From positions 1-64,000 of the forward strand of contig CAWGTU010000003.1 in the NCBI GenBank assembly GCA_963825635.1: a DNA stretch of 64,000 nucleotides, in the 5' to 3' direction. Of this stretch, positions 43,172-52,155 are shown in pieces. The notes under the pieces are model-generated. The model was not told where the DNA came from. It worked only from the letters and a program-made list of their open reading frames with translations, and did no database searches. Position numbers and translations under genes: made by a program. How positions within the stretch are numbered: the stretch's first letter is position 1; each line of letters opens with the position of its first letter. The stretch is from JAOUEA01 sp963825635. Its GTDB lineage: Bacteria; Actinomycetota; UBA4738; HRBIN12.

Positions 43172-44473
43172 TCAGGGCATCGGATGCTCGGCGTCGTAGC
43201 GCCAGAACCCGGGCGCGAACCACCGCAGCACCCCCACCCCCACGATCGTGAGCACCCCGCCGGACACGATCGAGAACGGCACGCTGGTGAGCGAGGCAAC
43301 GACGCCCGATTCCACGTTGCCGATCGACGGGCCCGTGGCCCAGACCGCCATGCCGATACCGTCGAGCCGCCCGCGAAGCCGGTCCTCGACCGCGGTCTGC
43401 AGGATCGTGTGCCGGAAGATGCCGCTCACCATGTCCCCCGCGCCGGCGACCGCGAGCATCGCGAGCGCGAGCCACAACGTCTCGGAGAGACCGAACACGA
43501 CGATCGCGACCCCCCACACCGTGATGGAGGCCAGGATCGCCCGACCCTGCCTCCGCACGTGTTTGGCGCGCCCCGACAACAGCGTGGCGAGGAACGCCCC
43601 CGCCGCCGGGGCCGCGTAGAGGAACCCGAGCGCGAGCTCGGTCGACATCCCTGCGCCGTCGAGCCGCTCCGCGACGGCCGGGAACAGCGCGATCGGGAAG
43701 CCGAACACCATCGCGTTGAGGTCGGCGAGGAAGAGCGACTGCAGCGTGCGCTTCCCTTTCAGGAAACGGAACCCGTCCTTGATCGCCTCCCAGCTCACAT
43801 CGTTCCCCTCGTCGGCGGGTGGGGACGGCCGCATGCGCGAGATCTGCCAGATCACCACGAGGAACGTGGCCGCGTCGAACACGAAGGCGCCGCCCGGGGC
43901 GATCGTCGCGAGCAGGATGCCGGCCACGACCGGCCCGAGCATCGAGTCGAGGGTGCCGAACCCCGCCTCGAGCGCGTTCGCCGACGGCAGCAGCCCGGGC
44001 TCGAGCAACCTCGCCGGCCACGTCGACAACGCCGGCCGGTTGAAGGTGTAGAGGCCGGCCGAGACGAAGGCGAACACGTAGAGGGGCCAGAGCATCGGCT
44101 CGTCGCGGAACGCGTTCAGGGCCATGAGCGACGAGAGCACCGCGAGGATCGCATGCGTGGCGATCGTGAGCCGGCGCCGCTCGAGCGCATCGGCGAACGC
44201 GCCACCCACGATCGGGAACACGAGCACCGGCACGAGCTCGACCAGCCCGATCAGACCCACCGCCAGCGTCGATCCCGTGATGTCGTACACCTGGAACGGG
44301 ATGACCACGGCGACGATCTCGTCGCCGAAGTCCGAGACCGAGCGCCCGACGAACAGGTGCCGGAAGTCGCGCGAGACCTTCAGTGGCGTGACGTCGACGA
44401 GGTGTCCGCGGGCGCGGGCGAGGAAGCCCTTCGGCTGCGGGTCGTGCGGTGGCGATCCCCAGTGGTCGGCCAT
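43172..44473 (-). CDS. MFS transporter (EntS-like)
   Basis: A 433-residue carrier with about twelve helices. It contains SVSDFGDEIVAVVIPFQVYDITGSTLAVGLIGLVELVPVLVFPIVGGAFADALERRRLT (first three helices and the loop 2-3 motif) and GFRFLKGKRTLQSLFLADLNAMVFG at the start of the second half. The second half ends with QTAVEDRLRGRLDGIGMAVWATGPSIGN. Relatives include enterobactin exporters and macrolide efflux proteins. ATG 44473 starts just before the amphipathic leader; an extension to 44614 would overlap the Nei gene. Confidence 0.88.
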   Translation of the reverse strand: MADHWGSPPHDPQPKGFLARARGHLVDVTPLKVSRDFRHLFVGRSVSDFGDEIVAVVIPFQVYDITGSTLAVGLIGLVELVPVLVFPIVGGAFADALERRRLTIATHAILAVLSSLMALNAFRDEPMLWPLYVFAFVSAGLYTFNRPALSTWPARLLEPGLLPSANALEAGFGTLDSMLGPVVAGILLATIAPGGAFVFDAATFLVVIWQISRMRPSPPADEGNDVSWEAIKDGFRFLKGKRTLQSLFLADLNAMVFGFPIALFPAVAERLDGAGMSTELALGFLYAAPAAGAFLATLLSGRAKHVRRQGRAILASITVWGVAIVVFGLSETLWLALAMLAVAGAGDMVSGIFRHTILQTAVEDRLRGRLDGIGMAVWATGPSIGNVESGVVASLTSVPFSIVSGGVLTIVGVGVLRWFAPGFWRYDAEHPMP

Positions 44474-44487
44474 GACGGCCGCCCACG

Positions 44488-45324
44488 CTACCGGAGCAGG
44501 CGGCTCATCCGTCGGTCGGCGAGCACCTTCCCGCCGGTCTGACACTCGGGGCAGTACGTGACCTCGTGGGACTCGTAGCTCACGCGTCGCAGGTCGGCGC
44601 CGCACACCGGGCATGGCTCTCCCGAGCGGTTGTGCACGGTGAAGTGGTCGCCGATCTTCGTGGGAAGGCCGCCGTGCCGTCGCCGCTCCTCCGCGAGAGC
44701 CTCATCGAGGATCTCGTGCGTGGAGACGATCAACCGCTCCCGCTCCCCCGGGGTGAGCTTCGCGAGCGAGGCGTACGGCGAGAGCTTCGCGCGGTGCAGG
44801 ATGTCGTCGCTGTAGCCGCGGCCCACGCCGGCCACCGTGCGCTGATCACGCAGGATCGTGTGCACACGGCGGGCATCGTCGCCCGAGCGGAACAGTTCGT
44901 CGGCGTCGAGGCTCGTGGCCTCCGGGCCGAGCTTCTCGAGCGGCCCGTCGTCCCCTTCCGCGAGCACCCACCAGCCGGCTTTGCGCTCCTTGCCGAACTC
45001 CTTCACGAGCACGCTGGGCCGGTCGTGCGCTCGGATCCGCAGCACGGCGCCGCGAGGCTTGGTCGACTTCGGCGGCGCCTCGACGTCGACGCGACCGCCT
45101 TGCGAGAGGTGCACGAGCACCCGCAGGCCCTCGTCGAGCTCGAGCATGAGGTACTTCCCTCGACGGGTCACGCGCTCGATCGAGCGCCCCAGCGCCTCCG
45201 CCGGCTTCGGCGCGAACGTCTTCAACGAGCTGAACTGCAACATGTCGAGCGCGTCGAGCCTCGCGCCCGCGAGCACCTCGTCGAGTCGCTCTGCGAGCGC
45301 CTGCACCTCCGGCATCTCGGGCAT
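44488..45324 (-). CDS. Fpg/Nei family DNA glycosylase
   Basis: A 278-residue bifunctional glycosylase/AP lyase. Start at ATG 45324 gives MPEMPEVQ, so the catalytic Pro2 and Glu3 are in place (an ATG at 45315 would also give MPE). The conserved Lys lies in RRGKYLMLEL near residue 57. The H2TH region reads VAGVGRGYSDDILHRAKLSPYA. The zinc finger has CPVC and CPEC (C-x2-C-x16-C-x2-C), with the Arg of the finger tip. Whether it removes 8-oxoguanine or oxidised pyrimidines cannot be decided. It follows the PLP decarboxylase by eight bases. Confidence 0.92.
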   Translation of the reverse strand: MPEMPEVQALAERLDEVLAGARLDALDMLQFSSLKTFAPKPAEALGRSIERVTRRGKYLMLELDEGLRVLVHLSQGGRVDVEAPPKSTKPRGAVLRIRAHDRPSVLVKEFGKERKAGWWVLAEGDDGPLEKLGPEATSLDADELFRSGDDARRVHTILRDQRTVAGVGRGYSDDILHRAKLSPYASLAKLTPGERERLIVSTHEILDEALAEERRRHGGLPTKIGDHFTVHNRSGEPCPVCGADLRRVSYESHEVTYCPECQTGGKVLADRRMSRLLR

Positions 45325-45332
45325 CGCTGGTC

Positions 45333-46736
45333 CTACGTCGCGAGCTCCGCGGCCGCCTTCGCCACGATCTCGATGCATTCGTCGATGCGGTCGCGGTGCG
45401 TGCGGTGCGACACGATGCAGATGCGCAGCACGTAGCGGCCGTGGATGCGCGTCGACGACAGGAACACGCGCTTCGAGGCGTTGATGCGTCGCAGGAACTC
45501 GGCCTGTCGTTCGTCGTCGGCGTCACCCGCCAGGCGGAACGCGACGGTGCTCAGCTGCGGCCGCCAGCACACCTCGACGTTCGGATCCGCCTCGAGCGCC
45601 TCGACGACCACCTCGGCGAGGTCGAGCTTCTCGTCGAGCGCCTCGCGGAACGCCGCCACCCCGTGCAGCCGCAGGGGGAACCACACCCGCAGCCCGCGCC
45701 AGTCGCGAGAGAGCTCGGCGGAGTACTCGCTGTAGTTCGGAAGCTCGCCGGTCGGCGGCAGGTCCTGCAGGTAGGCGGCGCCCTCGTAATGCGCGTCGCG
45801 CAGCGCCGGCCCGTCACGCACGACGAGCCCCCCCGTGCCGTAGGGCAGGAACAGGCCCTTGTGCGGGTCGAGGGTCACCGAGTCGCTGCGCTCGATGCCC
45901 CGGAACGCCGCGTGCCCGCGCTCGGTGAGCTGGAAGAAGCCGCCGTAGGCGCCGTCGACGTGCATCCACAGTTCCTCGTCGGCGGCGACGTCGGCGATCG
46001 CGTCGAGCGGGTCGATCGCGCCCGTGTTCGTCGTGCCCGCGCTCGGCGCCACGAGGAACGGCCGCAGCCCCGCCGCTCGGTCGTCACGCACGAGCGCCCG
46101 CAGCGCCTCGGGGTCCATGCGCAGCTCCGCGTCGGTCGGCACGATGCGCAGGTTCCGCTTCGAGAAGCCGGCGATCGTGGCGGCCTTCGTGACGCTCGCG
46201 TGCGCCTGCTCGCTCACGTAGTACGTGCCGTCGAGGAAGTCCTCGCCGAGCTTCGCGTGGCGAGCGGTCACCATCGCCGAGAGGTTCGCCATCGAGCCGC
46301 CCGAGAGCAGCAGCCCCTGCGAACCCTCGGGGTAGTCGAAGACGTCGCAGAGCCAGCGGGTGACGTTCTCCTCGATCTGCACGACCGCCGGGCTCGGCTG
46401 CCACAGGCCGACGTAGCGGTTCACCCCCTGGGCGAGGAAGTCGGCGAGCGCCGCCGTGTAGAGGCCACCCCCGGGGATGTAGGCGAGGTAGCCGGGGCCC
46501 GCGTACTCGAACGTCCTCGCGATCGCGCGTCGCGCCTCGTCGAAGAGCGCTTCGAAGTCGCCGCCTCGCTCGGGCGGAGCGGCACGGAGGTCTCGAGCGA
46601 GCTCGATCGCACCCTCGGTGGCCTCGGCGGGCGCGTCGTCGAGGCCGTGGATGAACGCGATCAGGTACTCGAGCGCGGACTCCCCCATCGCGCGCATCTC
46701 GGCCGGAGCGGGATCGAGCGGCAGCATGAGGGCCAT
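45333..46736 (-). CDS. group II PLP-dependent amino-acid decarboxylase
   Basis: A 467-residue decarboxylase of the aromatic-L-amino-acid/glutamate type. It has GYLAYIPGGGLYTAALADFLAQGVNRYVGLWQPSPAVVQIEENVTRWLCDVFDYPEGSQGLLLSGGSMANLSA, YYVSEQAHASVTKAA with the PLP-stacking His, APSAGTTNTGAIDPLDAIA, LWMHVDGAYGG, and SVTLDPHKGLFLPYGTGGLVV with the Schiff-base Lys. LPNYSEYSAELSRDWRGLRVWFPL follows. Tyr/Trp/DOPA-type substrates are suggested by the family, but the exact substrate is not determinable. Confidence 0.9.
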   Translation of the reverse strand: MALMLPLDPAPAEMRAMGESALEYLIAFIHGLDDAPAEATEGAIELARDLRAAPPERGGDFEALFDEARRAIARTFEYAGPGYLAYIPGGGLYTAALADFLAQGVNRYVGLWQPSPAVVQIEENVTRWLCDVFDYPEGSQGLLLSGGSMANLSAMVTARHAKLGEDFLDGTYYVSEQAHASVTKAATIAGFSKRNLRIVPTDAELRMDPEALRALVRDDRAAGLRPFLVAPSAGTTNTGAIDPLDAIADVAADEELWMHVDGAYGGFFQLTERGHAAFRGIERSDSVTLDPHKGLFLPYGTGGLVVRDGPALRDAHYEGAAYLQDLPPTGELPNYSEYSAELSRDWRGLRVWFPLRLHGVAAFREALDEKLDLAEVVVEALEADPNVEVCWRPQLSTVAFRLAGDADDERQAEFLRRINASKRVFLSSTRIHGRYVLRICIVSHRTHRDRIDECIEIVAKAAAELAT

Positions 46737-46771
46737 CGTAGCGGCGGACGGGTCGCGAGAAGTGGGGCGAC

Positions 46772-46984
46772 TCAGCGCGCCGTGCCGGCCGGGCTCACGT
46801 CGTCGAGCAGGATCTTCGAGGCTTCCGCGACCGCCTCGACCGCCCGTTCGAACGCCTCCTCGTTCTTGCGAGAAGGCTGGCGGTACCCGCTCACCTTCCG
46901 CACGTACTGCAGGGCGGCGGCACGGATGTCGTCCTCGGTCGCCGGCTCATCGGCGCTGCGCAGGGTCTTGATGCTTCGGCACAT
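46772..46984 (-). CDS. DUF2277 family protein
   Basis: A 70-residue protein matching DUF2277 over its full length: MCRSIKTLRSADEPATEDDIRAAALQYVRKVSGYRQPSRKNEEAFERAVEAVAEASKILL. The invariant MCRxIKxL start and the QYVRKVSGxRxPS core are present. Function is unknown in all members. It lies between the ureohydrolase and decarboxylase genes on the same strand. Confidence 0.9.
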   Translation of the reverse strand: MCRSIKTLRSADEPATEDDIRAAALQYVRKVSGYRQPSRKNEEAFERAVEAVAEASKILLDDVSPAGTAR

Positions 46985-47018
46985 GCGTCGCAGCCTACCG
47001 AGAGTCGACCCCGATGAG

Positions 47019-48059
47019 CTATCCGGCGCTCGCCCGCTTCTTCGCGAGGGCGCTGATCGCCTCCATCACCGTGCGATGGGCCAGGATCGCCGTGACCTCG
47101 GCGTGGTCGTAGGGCGGCGAGACCTCCACCACGTCCATGCCGACCAGGTCGACCTGGCCCACGATCTGGCGCACCGCTCGCAGCAGCTCGCGCGCGAGCA
47201 TGCCACCGGACTCGGGCGTGCCGGTCGCCGGCGCCATACCGGGGTCGACGACGTCGATGTCGACGCTCAGGTAGATGCAGTCCGGGCCGTCCAGCGCCTC
47301 GGCGATCGCGTCGGCGATCACCGCCTCGCTGCCACGTTCCTCGATCTCGACCATCGTGTGCCAGCGCAGGCCCTGTTCGCGCATCCAGTCCCAGGTCTCC
47401 TGCTCGGGCCAGTAGCCGCGCAGCCCGACCTGCACGAAGTTGGGCCCGGCGACCCACCCTTCCTCGATCAGGCGGCGCATCGGCTCGCCGTGTCCGTACA
47501 GGTTTCCCCACTGGTCGGCGCCGGTGTCGGCGTGGGCGTCGAAGTGGACGACGCCGACCTTCCGTGGCCACACGGCACGCGCGACGCCCGCCGCGCTCGG
47601 GTACGTGATCGAGTGGTCGCCGCCGAGCACGATCGGCACGGGACCCGCGTTCGCGACGCGGAAGACCTTCTCGTGGATCACCCGCAGCGCGCGCTCGAAG
47701 CGCGTCGGCACGATCGGGGCGTCGCCGGCGTCGACCACCGTGAGGTGCTCGTAGGGCTCCACGTCGAGCTGGATCGACCAGGCGAAGTCGCTGCTCCACG
47801 CCGTGGGCGCCATGCGGATCGCGCGCGGTCCGAACCGAGCCCCGGGCCGCGACGACGTACCCTCGTCGAGGGGAGCGCCGACGATCGCGACGTCGGCGTT
47901 CGCCGCTCGCAGCGCATCGTCGTCGGTGGCCCACGGCAGCTTCTCGAACGACCCTCGCCAATCCGAGTAGTAGGGCAGATCGGTGCTCGTGAACTCGGCG
48001 AACTCGTCGTCACCGCGCAGCTCGCTGTGCTCCAGGCGGAAGTCGGGCGCGTCGCTCAT
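47019..48059 (-). CDS. agmatinase/arginase-family ureohydrolase
   Basis: A 346-residue binuclear manganese hydrolase. The metal motifs are GGDHSITYP, VVHFDAHADTGAD and YLSVDIDVVDPGMAPATGTPESGG. GTSSRPGARFGPRAIR near residues 69-84 is the conserved N-terminal element. It cleaves a guanidino compound to urea and an amine; agmatine, guanidinobutyrate or guanidinopropionate are possible. An N-terminal extension of about 55 residues is longer than in E. coli SpeB, as in many guanidino-acid hydrolases. It neighbours an amino-acid decarboxylase, consistent with polyamine or amine metabolism. Confidence 0.9.
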   Translation of the reverse strand: MSDAPDFRLEHSELRGDDEFAEFTSTDLPYYSDWRGSFEKLPWATDDDALRAANADVAIVGAPLDEGTSSRPGARFGPRAIRMAPTAWSSDFAWSIQLDVEPYEHLTVVDAGDAPIVPTRFERALRVIHEKVFRVANAGPVPIVLGGDHSITYPSAAGVARAVWPRKVGVVHFDAHADTGADQWGNLYGHGEPMRRLIEEGWVAGPNFVQVGLRGYWPEQETWDWMREQGLRWHTMVEIEERGSEAVIADAIAEALDGPDCIYLSVDIDVVDPGMAPATGTPESGGMLARELLRAVRQIVGQVDLVGMDVVEVSPPYDHAEVTAILAHRTVMEAISALAKKRASAG

Positions 48060-48143
48060 GTCGCGAAGCTTCCCACAGGATCGCCGGTGACCTCCATCGG
48101 GTCGACACACGTGCGGGGCCGCTCGAAGGCTAGGCTCCGCGCT

Positions 48144-49079
48144 GTGGAACCTGCTCCCCGTGGCGGACGCCCGCGCCGCCTGCTGCCCGTGCTGCTCGCG
48201 GTGGCCCTTCCCTGGCTGTGGTTCGTCGTCCGCGACGTCGGCGGTCCCGTCGACACCGTGGCGGTCGGCCTCCCGCTGATCGGTGTGGCGGCGATCGTGG
48301 TGGGCGCGATCGTCGGCCTGGCCACGCGGCGTGCATGGCCGGTGCTCGCCGGCACCTCGATCCTCGTGGTCTGCTCGGTCGCGGTGATCTCACCGCGGCT
48401 GCCGCGCGCGATCGCCTCTCCCGATCCGGGCGCCGGCCTGGTCGTGGCGAACGTGTGGGACGACAACCCGACCGAGGCGGCCGTGCCGGGGTCGCTCCTC
48501 GCCGGAGATCCCGACGTCGTGGTCGCCGTGGAGATGTCGAACGACGAGTTCTACGAGGCGATGACCGCCCGGGCCGCCGCCTCGGGTCTCACCTCGACCG
48601 TGGACGACGGCGAGCTCGGCGCATGGTCGCGATTCCCGCTCAGGGAGCTCGGCGACGTGGGGCTGCCACCTGCCCGCGTGATGCGGGTCGGCGTCGATGC
48701 GCCCGGGATGCCCTTCGTGCTCTACGTGGTGCATTCCCTGAACCCCCTGCGCGACACGAGCTTCGCCGACCAACGCCTCTTCACCGACGAGCTGCTGGCC
48801 GCCGTCGAGCAGGAGGACCGCCCCGTGGTCGTGACCGGCGACTTCAACATGAGCGATCGGGTGGTGAGCTACCGGGCGATGGACGCCGCACTCACCGACG
48901 CGATGAGAGCCGACACGGCAGGCCGCACCACCTACGTCGGGGGGTGGTGGACGACGCTCCTCCTGCGCATCGACCACGTGTTCGTCGAGCCCACCTGGTG
49001 CGCGCAGGACCCGGGCACGATCACCGTGCCCGGTTCGGATCACCGAGGGGTGCGGGTCACCGTCGGGCCCTGTCCGTGA
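48144..49079 (+). CDS. membrane-anchored endonuclease/exonuclease/phosphatase (EEP) domain protein
   Basis: A 311-residue protein. Three membrane helices span residues 12-95 (LLPVLLAVALPWLWFVV, VAVGLPLIGVAAIVVGAIVGLA, VLAGTSILVVCSVAVI). The EEP domain follows: LVVANVWDDNP (catalytic Asn), DVVVAVEMSNDEF (Glu), VVHSLNP, VVVTGDFNMSD, RIDHVFVEP and the final PGSDHRGVRVTV with the catalytic His. Such proteins are phosphodiesterases or phospholipases acting outside the membrane. GTG 48144 is the first start that keeps all helices. Confidence 0.85.
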   Translation: MEPAPRGGRPRRLLPVLLAVALPWLWFVVRDVGGPVDTVAVGLPLIGVAAIVVGAIVGLATRRAWPVLAGTSILVVCSVAVISPRLPRAIASPDPGAGLVVANVWDDNPTEAAVPGSLLAGDPDVVVAVEMSNDEFYEAMTARAAASGLTSTVDDGELGAWSRFPLRELGDVGLPPARVMRVGVDAPGMPFVLYVVHSLNPLRDTSFADQRLFTDELLAAVEQEDRPVVVTGDFNMSDRVVSYRAMDAALTDAMRADTAGRTTYVGGWWTTLLLRIDHVFVEPTWCAQDPGTITVPGSDHRGVRVTVGPCP

Positions 49080-49138
49080 ACCTCTGCACCGGTGGTCTGG
49101 GCGATGTCGTTCGACCGGGCGACGCGCATCATCGGTGT

Positions 49139-49633
49139 ATGGCTCCCACTCCCGCCGAGGCGGCCCGCAGTCAAGAGTCCGTGTGGCGATACCCGCGCCC
49201 GCCCGCGCTCGTGCACGACGAACGTCACGTCGTCGTGACGTTCGCAGGGGTCACGCTCGCCGATACGACCTCGGCCCTGCGGGTTCTCGAGACGAGCCAT
49301 CCACCGACCTTCTACCTGCCGCTCGACGACGTGCGCCGCGACCTGCTCCGGCCCGCCGAGGGCACTTCGTTCTGCGAGTGGAAGGGCGCCGCCGCCTACG
49401 TGGACGTGGTGGTGGGCGATCGATTGGCGCGGGAAGCGGGCTGGTACTACCCGGAGCCGAGCCCCGCGTACCGGGCGCTGCGCGACCACGTCGCGTTCTA
49501 CGCGGGCAGGGTCGACCGGTGCACGGTCGACGGCATCGCGGTGACGCCCCAGCCCGGCGGCTTCTACGGGGGCTGGATCACGCCCGATGTCGTGGGTCCC
49601 TTCAAGGGGGAGCCGGGCACGCGGGGTTGGTAG
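49139..49633 (+). CDS. DUF427 domain protein
   Basis: A 164-residue single-domain DUF427 protein: VVTFAGVTLADTTSALRVLETSHPPTFYLPLDDVRRDLL, TSFCEWKGAAAYVDV, AGWYYPEPSPAYRALRDHVAFYAGRVDRCTVDG, and GGFYGGWITPDVVGPFKGEPGTRGW at the end. The conserved CEWKG and W-YP-P motifs are typical. Function unknown. The following hairpin (49638-49672) probably ends its transcript. Confidence 0.9.
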   Translation: MAPTPAEAARSQESVWRYPRPPALVHDERHVVVTFAGVTLADTTSALRVLETSHPPTFYLPLDDVRRDLLRPAEGTSFCEWKGAAAYVDVVVGDRLAREAGWYYPEPSPAYRALRDHVAFYAGRVDRCTVDGIAVTPQPGGFYGGWITPDVVGPFKGEPGTRGW

Positions 49634-49637
49634 ATAC

Positions 49638-49672
49638 CGCGAAGGGCCGGGGACGAGCCCCCGGCCCTCGCG
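49638..49672. terminator. strong bidirectional hairpin between convergent genes
   Basis: GGGCCGGGG pairs with CCCCGGCCC around a six-base loop, extended by CGCG on both sides with small irregularities. It begins five bases after the DUF427 stop and ends 13 bases before the proX stop on the other strand. No long T-run. Confidence 0.65.
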
Positions 49673-49684
49673 ATCGTCGACGCG

Positions 49685-50618
49685 CTACAGGATGCCCGCG
49701 CCGCTCAGGTATTCCTCGGCGACGTCGGACACGTCGCGCTTGTCGTTCAGGATCTGCCCCACCATCTCGCGCATGTTCTCGTCGGTCAGCGTCGTCGTGA
49801 CGCCGTCGAGCAGCGCGCCGAGCTCGTCGCTCGCGACCTCCTCGCGCACGACCGGGATGAAGTTCCCGTTCGCCTGCAGGTTCTCGTTGTCGGTGAGCAC
49901 CACGTAGCCCTTGTCCTGGATCGTGGGATCGAGCGAGAACAACACGCCGACGTCGACCGCGCCGCTGTCGATCGCCGCCACCGTCTTCGGCCCGCCGAAG
50001 TCGAGCGGCTTGAACTCCGCGAACGTCACGTCGTACGTCTCCTCGAGTCCCGGCACGCAGAACGCGGCCTTCGGGCAGTCGGCGGGACCCCCGAGCGTCA
50101 GGTCGCCCGCGACCGGCGAGAGGCTGCTCATGTCGGTGAGCGAGTTGGCCTCGGCCGTCTCGGGGGTCACCACGAACACGTTCGTGCTGTTGGCCGGAGA
50201 GATCGCGTAGGTCACCAACCCCTCCGGTTCGAGCGCGGCGGTGAGCGCGTCGGCCACGGCCTGCGGATCGCCGTTCGTGGGCGCTTCCTCGTCGTAGAGC
50301 GGCAGATCGAACCCGGTGTACTCCGGCTTCAGGTCGATCTCACCGGCGGCGAGCGCCTCGTTGCCCACCGCTCGGTCGGCGATGTCGAGCTCGCGCGTCA
50401 CGGTGTAGCCGTCGGCCTCCAGGACCTGCGCGTACATCTCCGCGACGACCTGGTTCTCGGCGAACGCGCCGGACACGCCGACGACGATCTCGCCCTTGGG
50501 CTCGGCGCTCGCGTCGCCGTCGCCCGGTGTCGTCCCCACCCGAGTCCCCACACGCGGCCGCCAGCAGCGACAACGAGAGGAGGCTCGCCCCGAGGACGAA
50601 CATGCGGTGCTTCCGCAT
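49685..50618 (-). pseudogene. ProX/OpuCC-type betaine-binding lipoprotein, interrupted by one frameshift
   Basis: The ATG at 50618 (GGAGGGG upstream) opens a lipoprotein signal MRKHRMFVLGASLLSLSLLAAACGDSGGDDTG. The frame then breaks near 50525 and continues one base over as DGDASAEPKGEIVVGVSGAFAENQVVAEMYAQVLEADGYTVTREL to the end. The rest is an OpuAC-fold substrate-binding protein (EIDLKPEYTGFDLPLY, KTVAAIDSGAVDVGVLFSLDPTIQDKGYVVLTDNENL). An extra C next to a G/C run explains the break. It is the last gene of a four-gene betaine-type importer; with the frame restored it would be about 310 residues. Confidence 0.85.
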
Positions 50619-50743
50619 GGGTACCCCTCCATCCTGCAGTCATGGGGTGTCCATCTCCCCGACGGTGGACATCCGAGCACCGTATCAACGGCACGTTCGT
50701 TCGTGTCACACGATGCGGTGCAGTCACGGCAAGGAACCGAACG

Positions 50744-51445
50744 TTACGCCGGAACCTTCCCGGGTTCGGAGCTGAGCTTGGGTGAGGTGATCCGGGCCAG
50801 CAGCGAGAACGCGAGGTCCGTCAGCAGCGAGAGCACCGCCACGAGGATCGCACCGGCCACGATCCTGTCGTTCTCACGCAGCGCGAACCCGTCGACGATG
50901 TAGCGGCCGAGCCCCCCGCCGGCGATCAGGGCGGCGAGGCCGGCGGTCGCGACGATCTGCACGGCTGCGAGCCGCAGCCCGGTCATGATCAACGGCATCG
51001 CCATCGGCACCTCGAGCGTCCAGAGCACCTGCCGCCCGCTCATGCCCATGCCCCTGGCGGCCTCCACCGTGTCGGGGTCCACCTGCTGGATGCCCACGTA
51101 CGTGTTGATCAGGATCACCGGGATGCCCAGCAGCGTGAGCGCCACGATCGTCGGAAGGAACCCGAACGCGAGTGACGGGAACTCCTTCACGGCGATCAGG
51201 AACATGATCGAGAGCACCGCGAGCGACGGGATCGATCGACCGACGTTGGCGAACTGCACGGTCCAGAACTGCCCCCGCCGCGTGTGGCCGATCCACAGCC
51301 CGATCGGCACCGCGATGAGCGTCGCGATCACCAGGGCGATCACCGAGAGCTGCACGTGCTCCCAGACCCGAGCCGGGATGCCATCGACCCCGGACCAGTT
51401 GGCAGGATCGACGAGCCACTGCAGGCCCTCGAGCAGACCGTTCAC
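50744..51445 (-). CDS. betaine/choline-type ABC importer permease (second)
   Basis: A 233-residue BPD_transp_1 permease with five or six helices: VWEHVQLSVIALVIATLIAVPIGLWIGHTRRG at the start and the EAARGMGMSGRQVLWTLEVPMAMPLIMTGLRLAAVQIVATAGLAALI loop that contacts the ATPase. The conserved SIPSLAVLSIMF and LLGIPVILINTYVGI elements match OpuCB/OpuCD and ProW. GTG 51445 overlaps the stop of the first permease as GTGA. The proX gene follows after about 125 bp. Confidence 0.92.
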   Translation of the reverse strand: MNGLLEGLQWLVDPANWSGVDGIPARVWEHVQLSVIALVIATLIAVPIGLWIGHTRRGQFWTVQFANVGRSIPSLAVLSIMFLIAVKEFPSLAFGFLPTIVALTLLGIPVILINTYVGIQQVDPDTVEAARGMGMSGRQVLWTLEVPMAMPLIMTGLRLAAVQIVATAGLAALIAGGGLGRYIVDGFALRENDRIVAGAILVAVLSLLTDLAFSLLARITSPKLSSEPGKVPA

Positions 51446-52155
51446 GTGGCCACCGCCCTCACGCCCGACGCCGTGGCCCACGGTGTCGCGAGCCGCTGCA
51501 GGCCGAGCAGCAGCAGATCGGCCGCGAACGCCAGGGCGACCGACAGCACGACACCCACGATCAACGGGGTCCAGAAGAACGTGTTCAGTCCGTCGAGGAT
51601 GAACTGTCCGAACCCACCCCTGCCGATCAGCGCCGCGATCGTGATCAACGCGATCGAGCTCACCGTCGCGATGCGCAGGCCCGCGATGATCACCGGCATC
51701 GCGAGCGGCACCTCGACCCGCCACAGCAACTGCCGACGCGACAACCCCATGCCGACCGCCGCTTCCTTCACCTCCGGTTCCACGGAGTCGAGGCCCGCGA
51801 GGGTGTTGCGGAAAAGGATCAGCAGGCTGTACGCGATCAGCGGGATCGCGACCGTCGTGAGGGAGAGGCCGGTGATCGGCAGCAGCAGGAAGATGAACGC
51901 GAACGCCGGGATCGTGTACAACACGCCGGAGATCGACGTGATCGGCGAGACCGCCCACCGGTGCCGCGAAGCGTAGACGGCCGCCGGGAACGCGATCAGG
52001 AACCCGATCACCACGGTCACGATCGTGAGGTACACGTGCTGCAGCCCACGGCTCACGATCTCATCGGCGTGGTCGGAGATCCAGATCCAGCGGATCAGCG
52101 GCTCGGTGTCCTGCTGCGCGAGGAGCGTCGTGGCGCCGACGAAGAAGTCGCTCAC
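51442..52155 (-). CDS. betaine/choline-type ABC importer permease (first)
   Basis: A 237-residue permease: VYLTIVTVVIGFLIAFPAAVYASRHRWAV, LYTIPAFAFIFLLLPITGLSLTTVAIPLIAYSLLILFRNTLAGLDSVEPEVKEAAVGMGLSRRQLLWRVEVPLAMPVIIAGLRI. The EAAVGMG..L..VEVPLAMP loop is the coupling motif. It pairs with the second permease as a heterodimeric channel. GTG 52155 overlaps the ATPase stop as GTGA, so the whole importer is tightly coupled. Confidence 0.92.
   Translation of the reverse strand: MSDFFVGATTLLAQQDTEPLIRWIWISDHADEIVSRGLQHVYLTIVTVVIGFLIAFPAAVYASRHRWAVSPITSISGVLYTIPAFAFIFLLLPITGLSLTTVAIPLIAYSLLILFRNTLAGLDSVEPEVKEAAVGMGLSRRQLLWRVEVPLAMPVIIAGLRIATVSSIALITIAALIGRGGFGQFILDGLNTFFWTPLIVGVVLSVALAFAADLLLLGLQRLATPWATASGVRAVAT

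Noticed and set aside
45396..48100. Long plus-strand frame ahead of the EEP gene
   Set aside because: It runs antisense to the PLP decarboxylase, DUF2277 and ureohydrolase genes, which carry full motifs; only the part from 48144 is coding.
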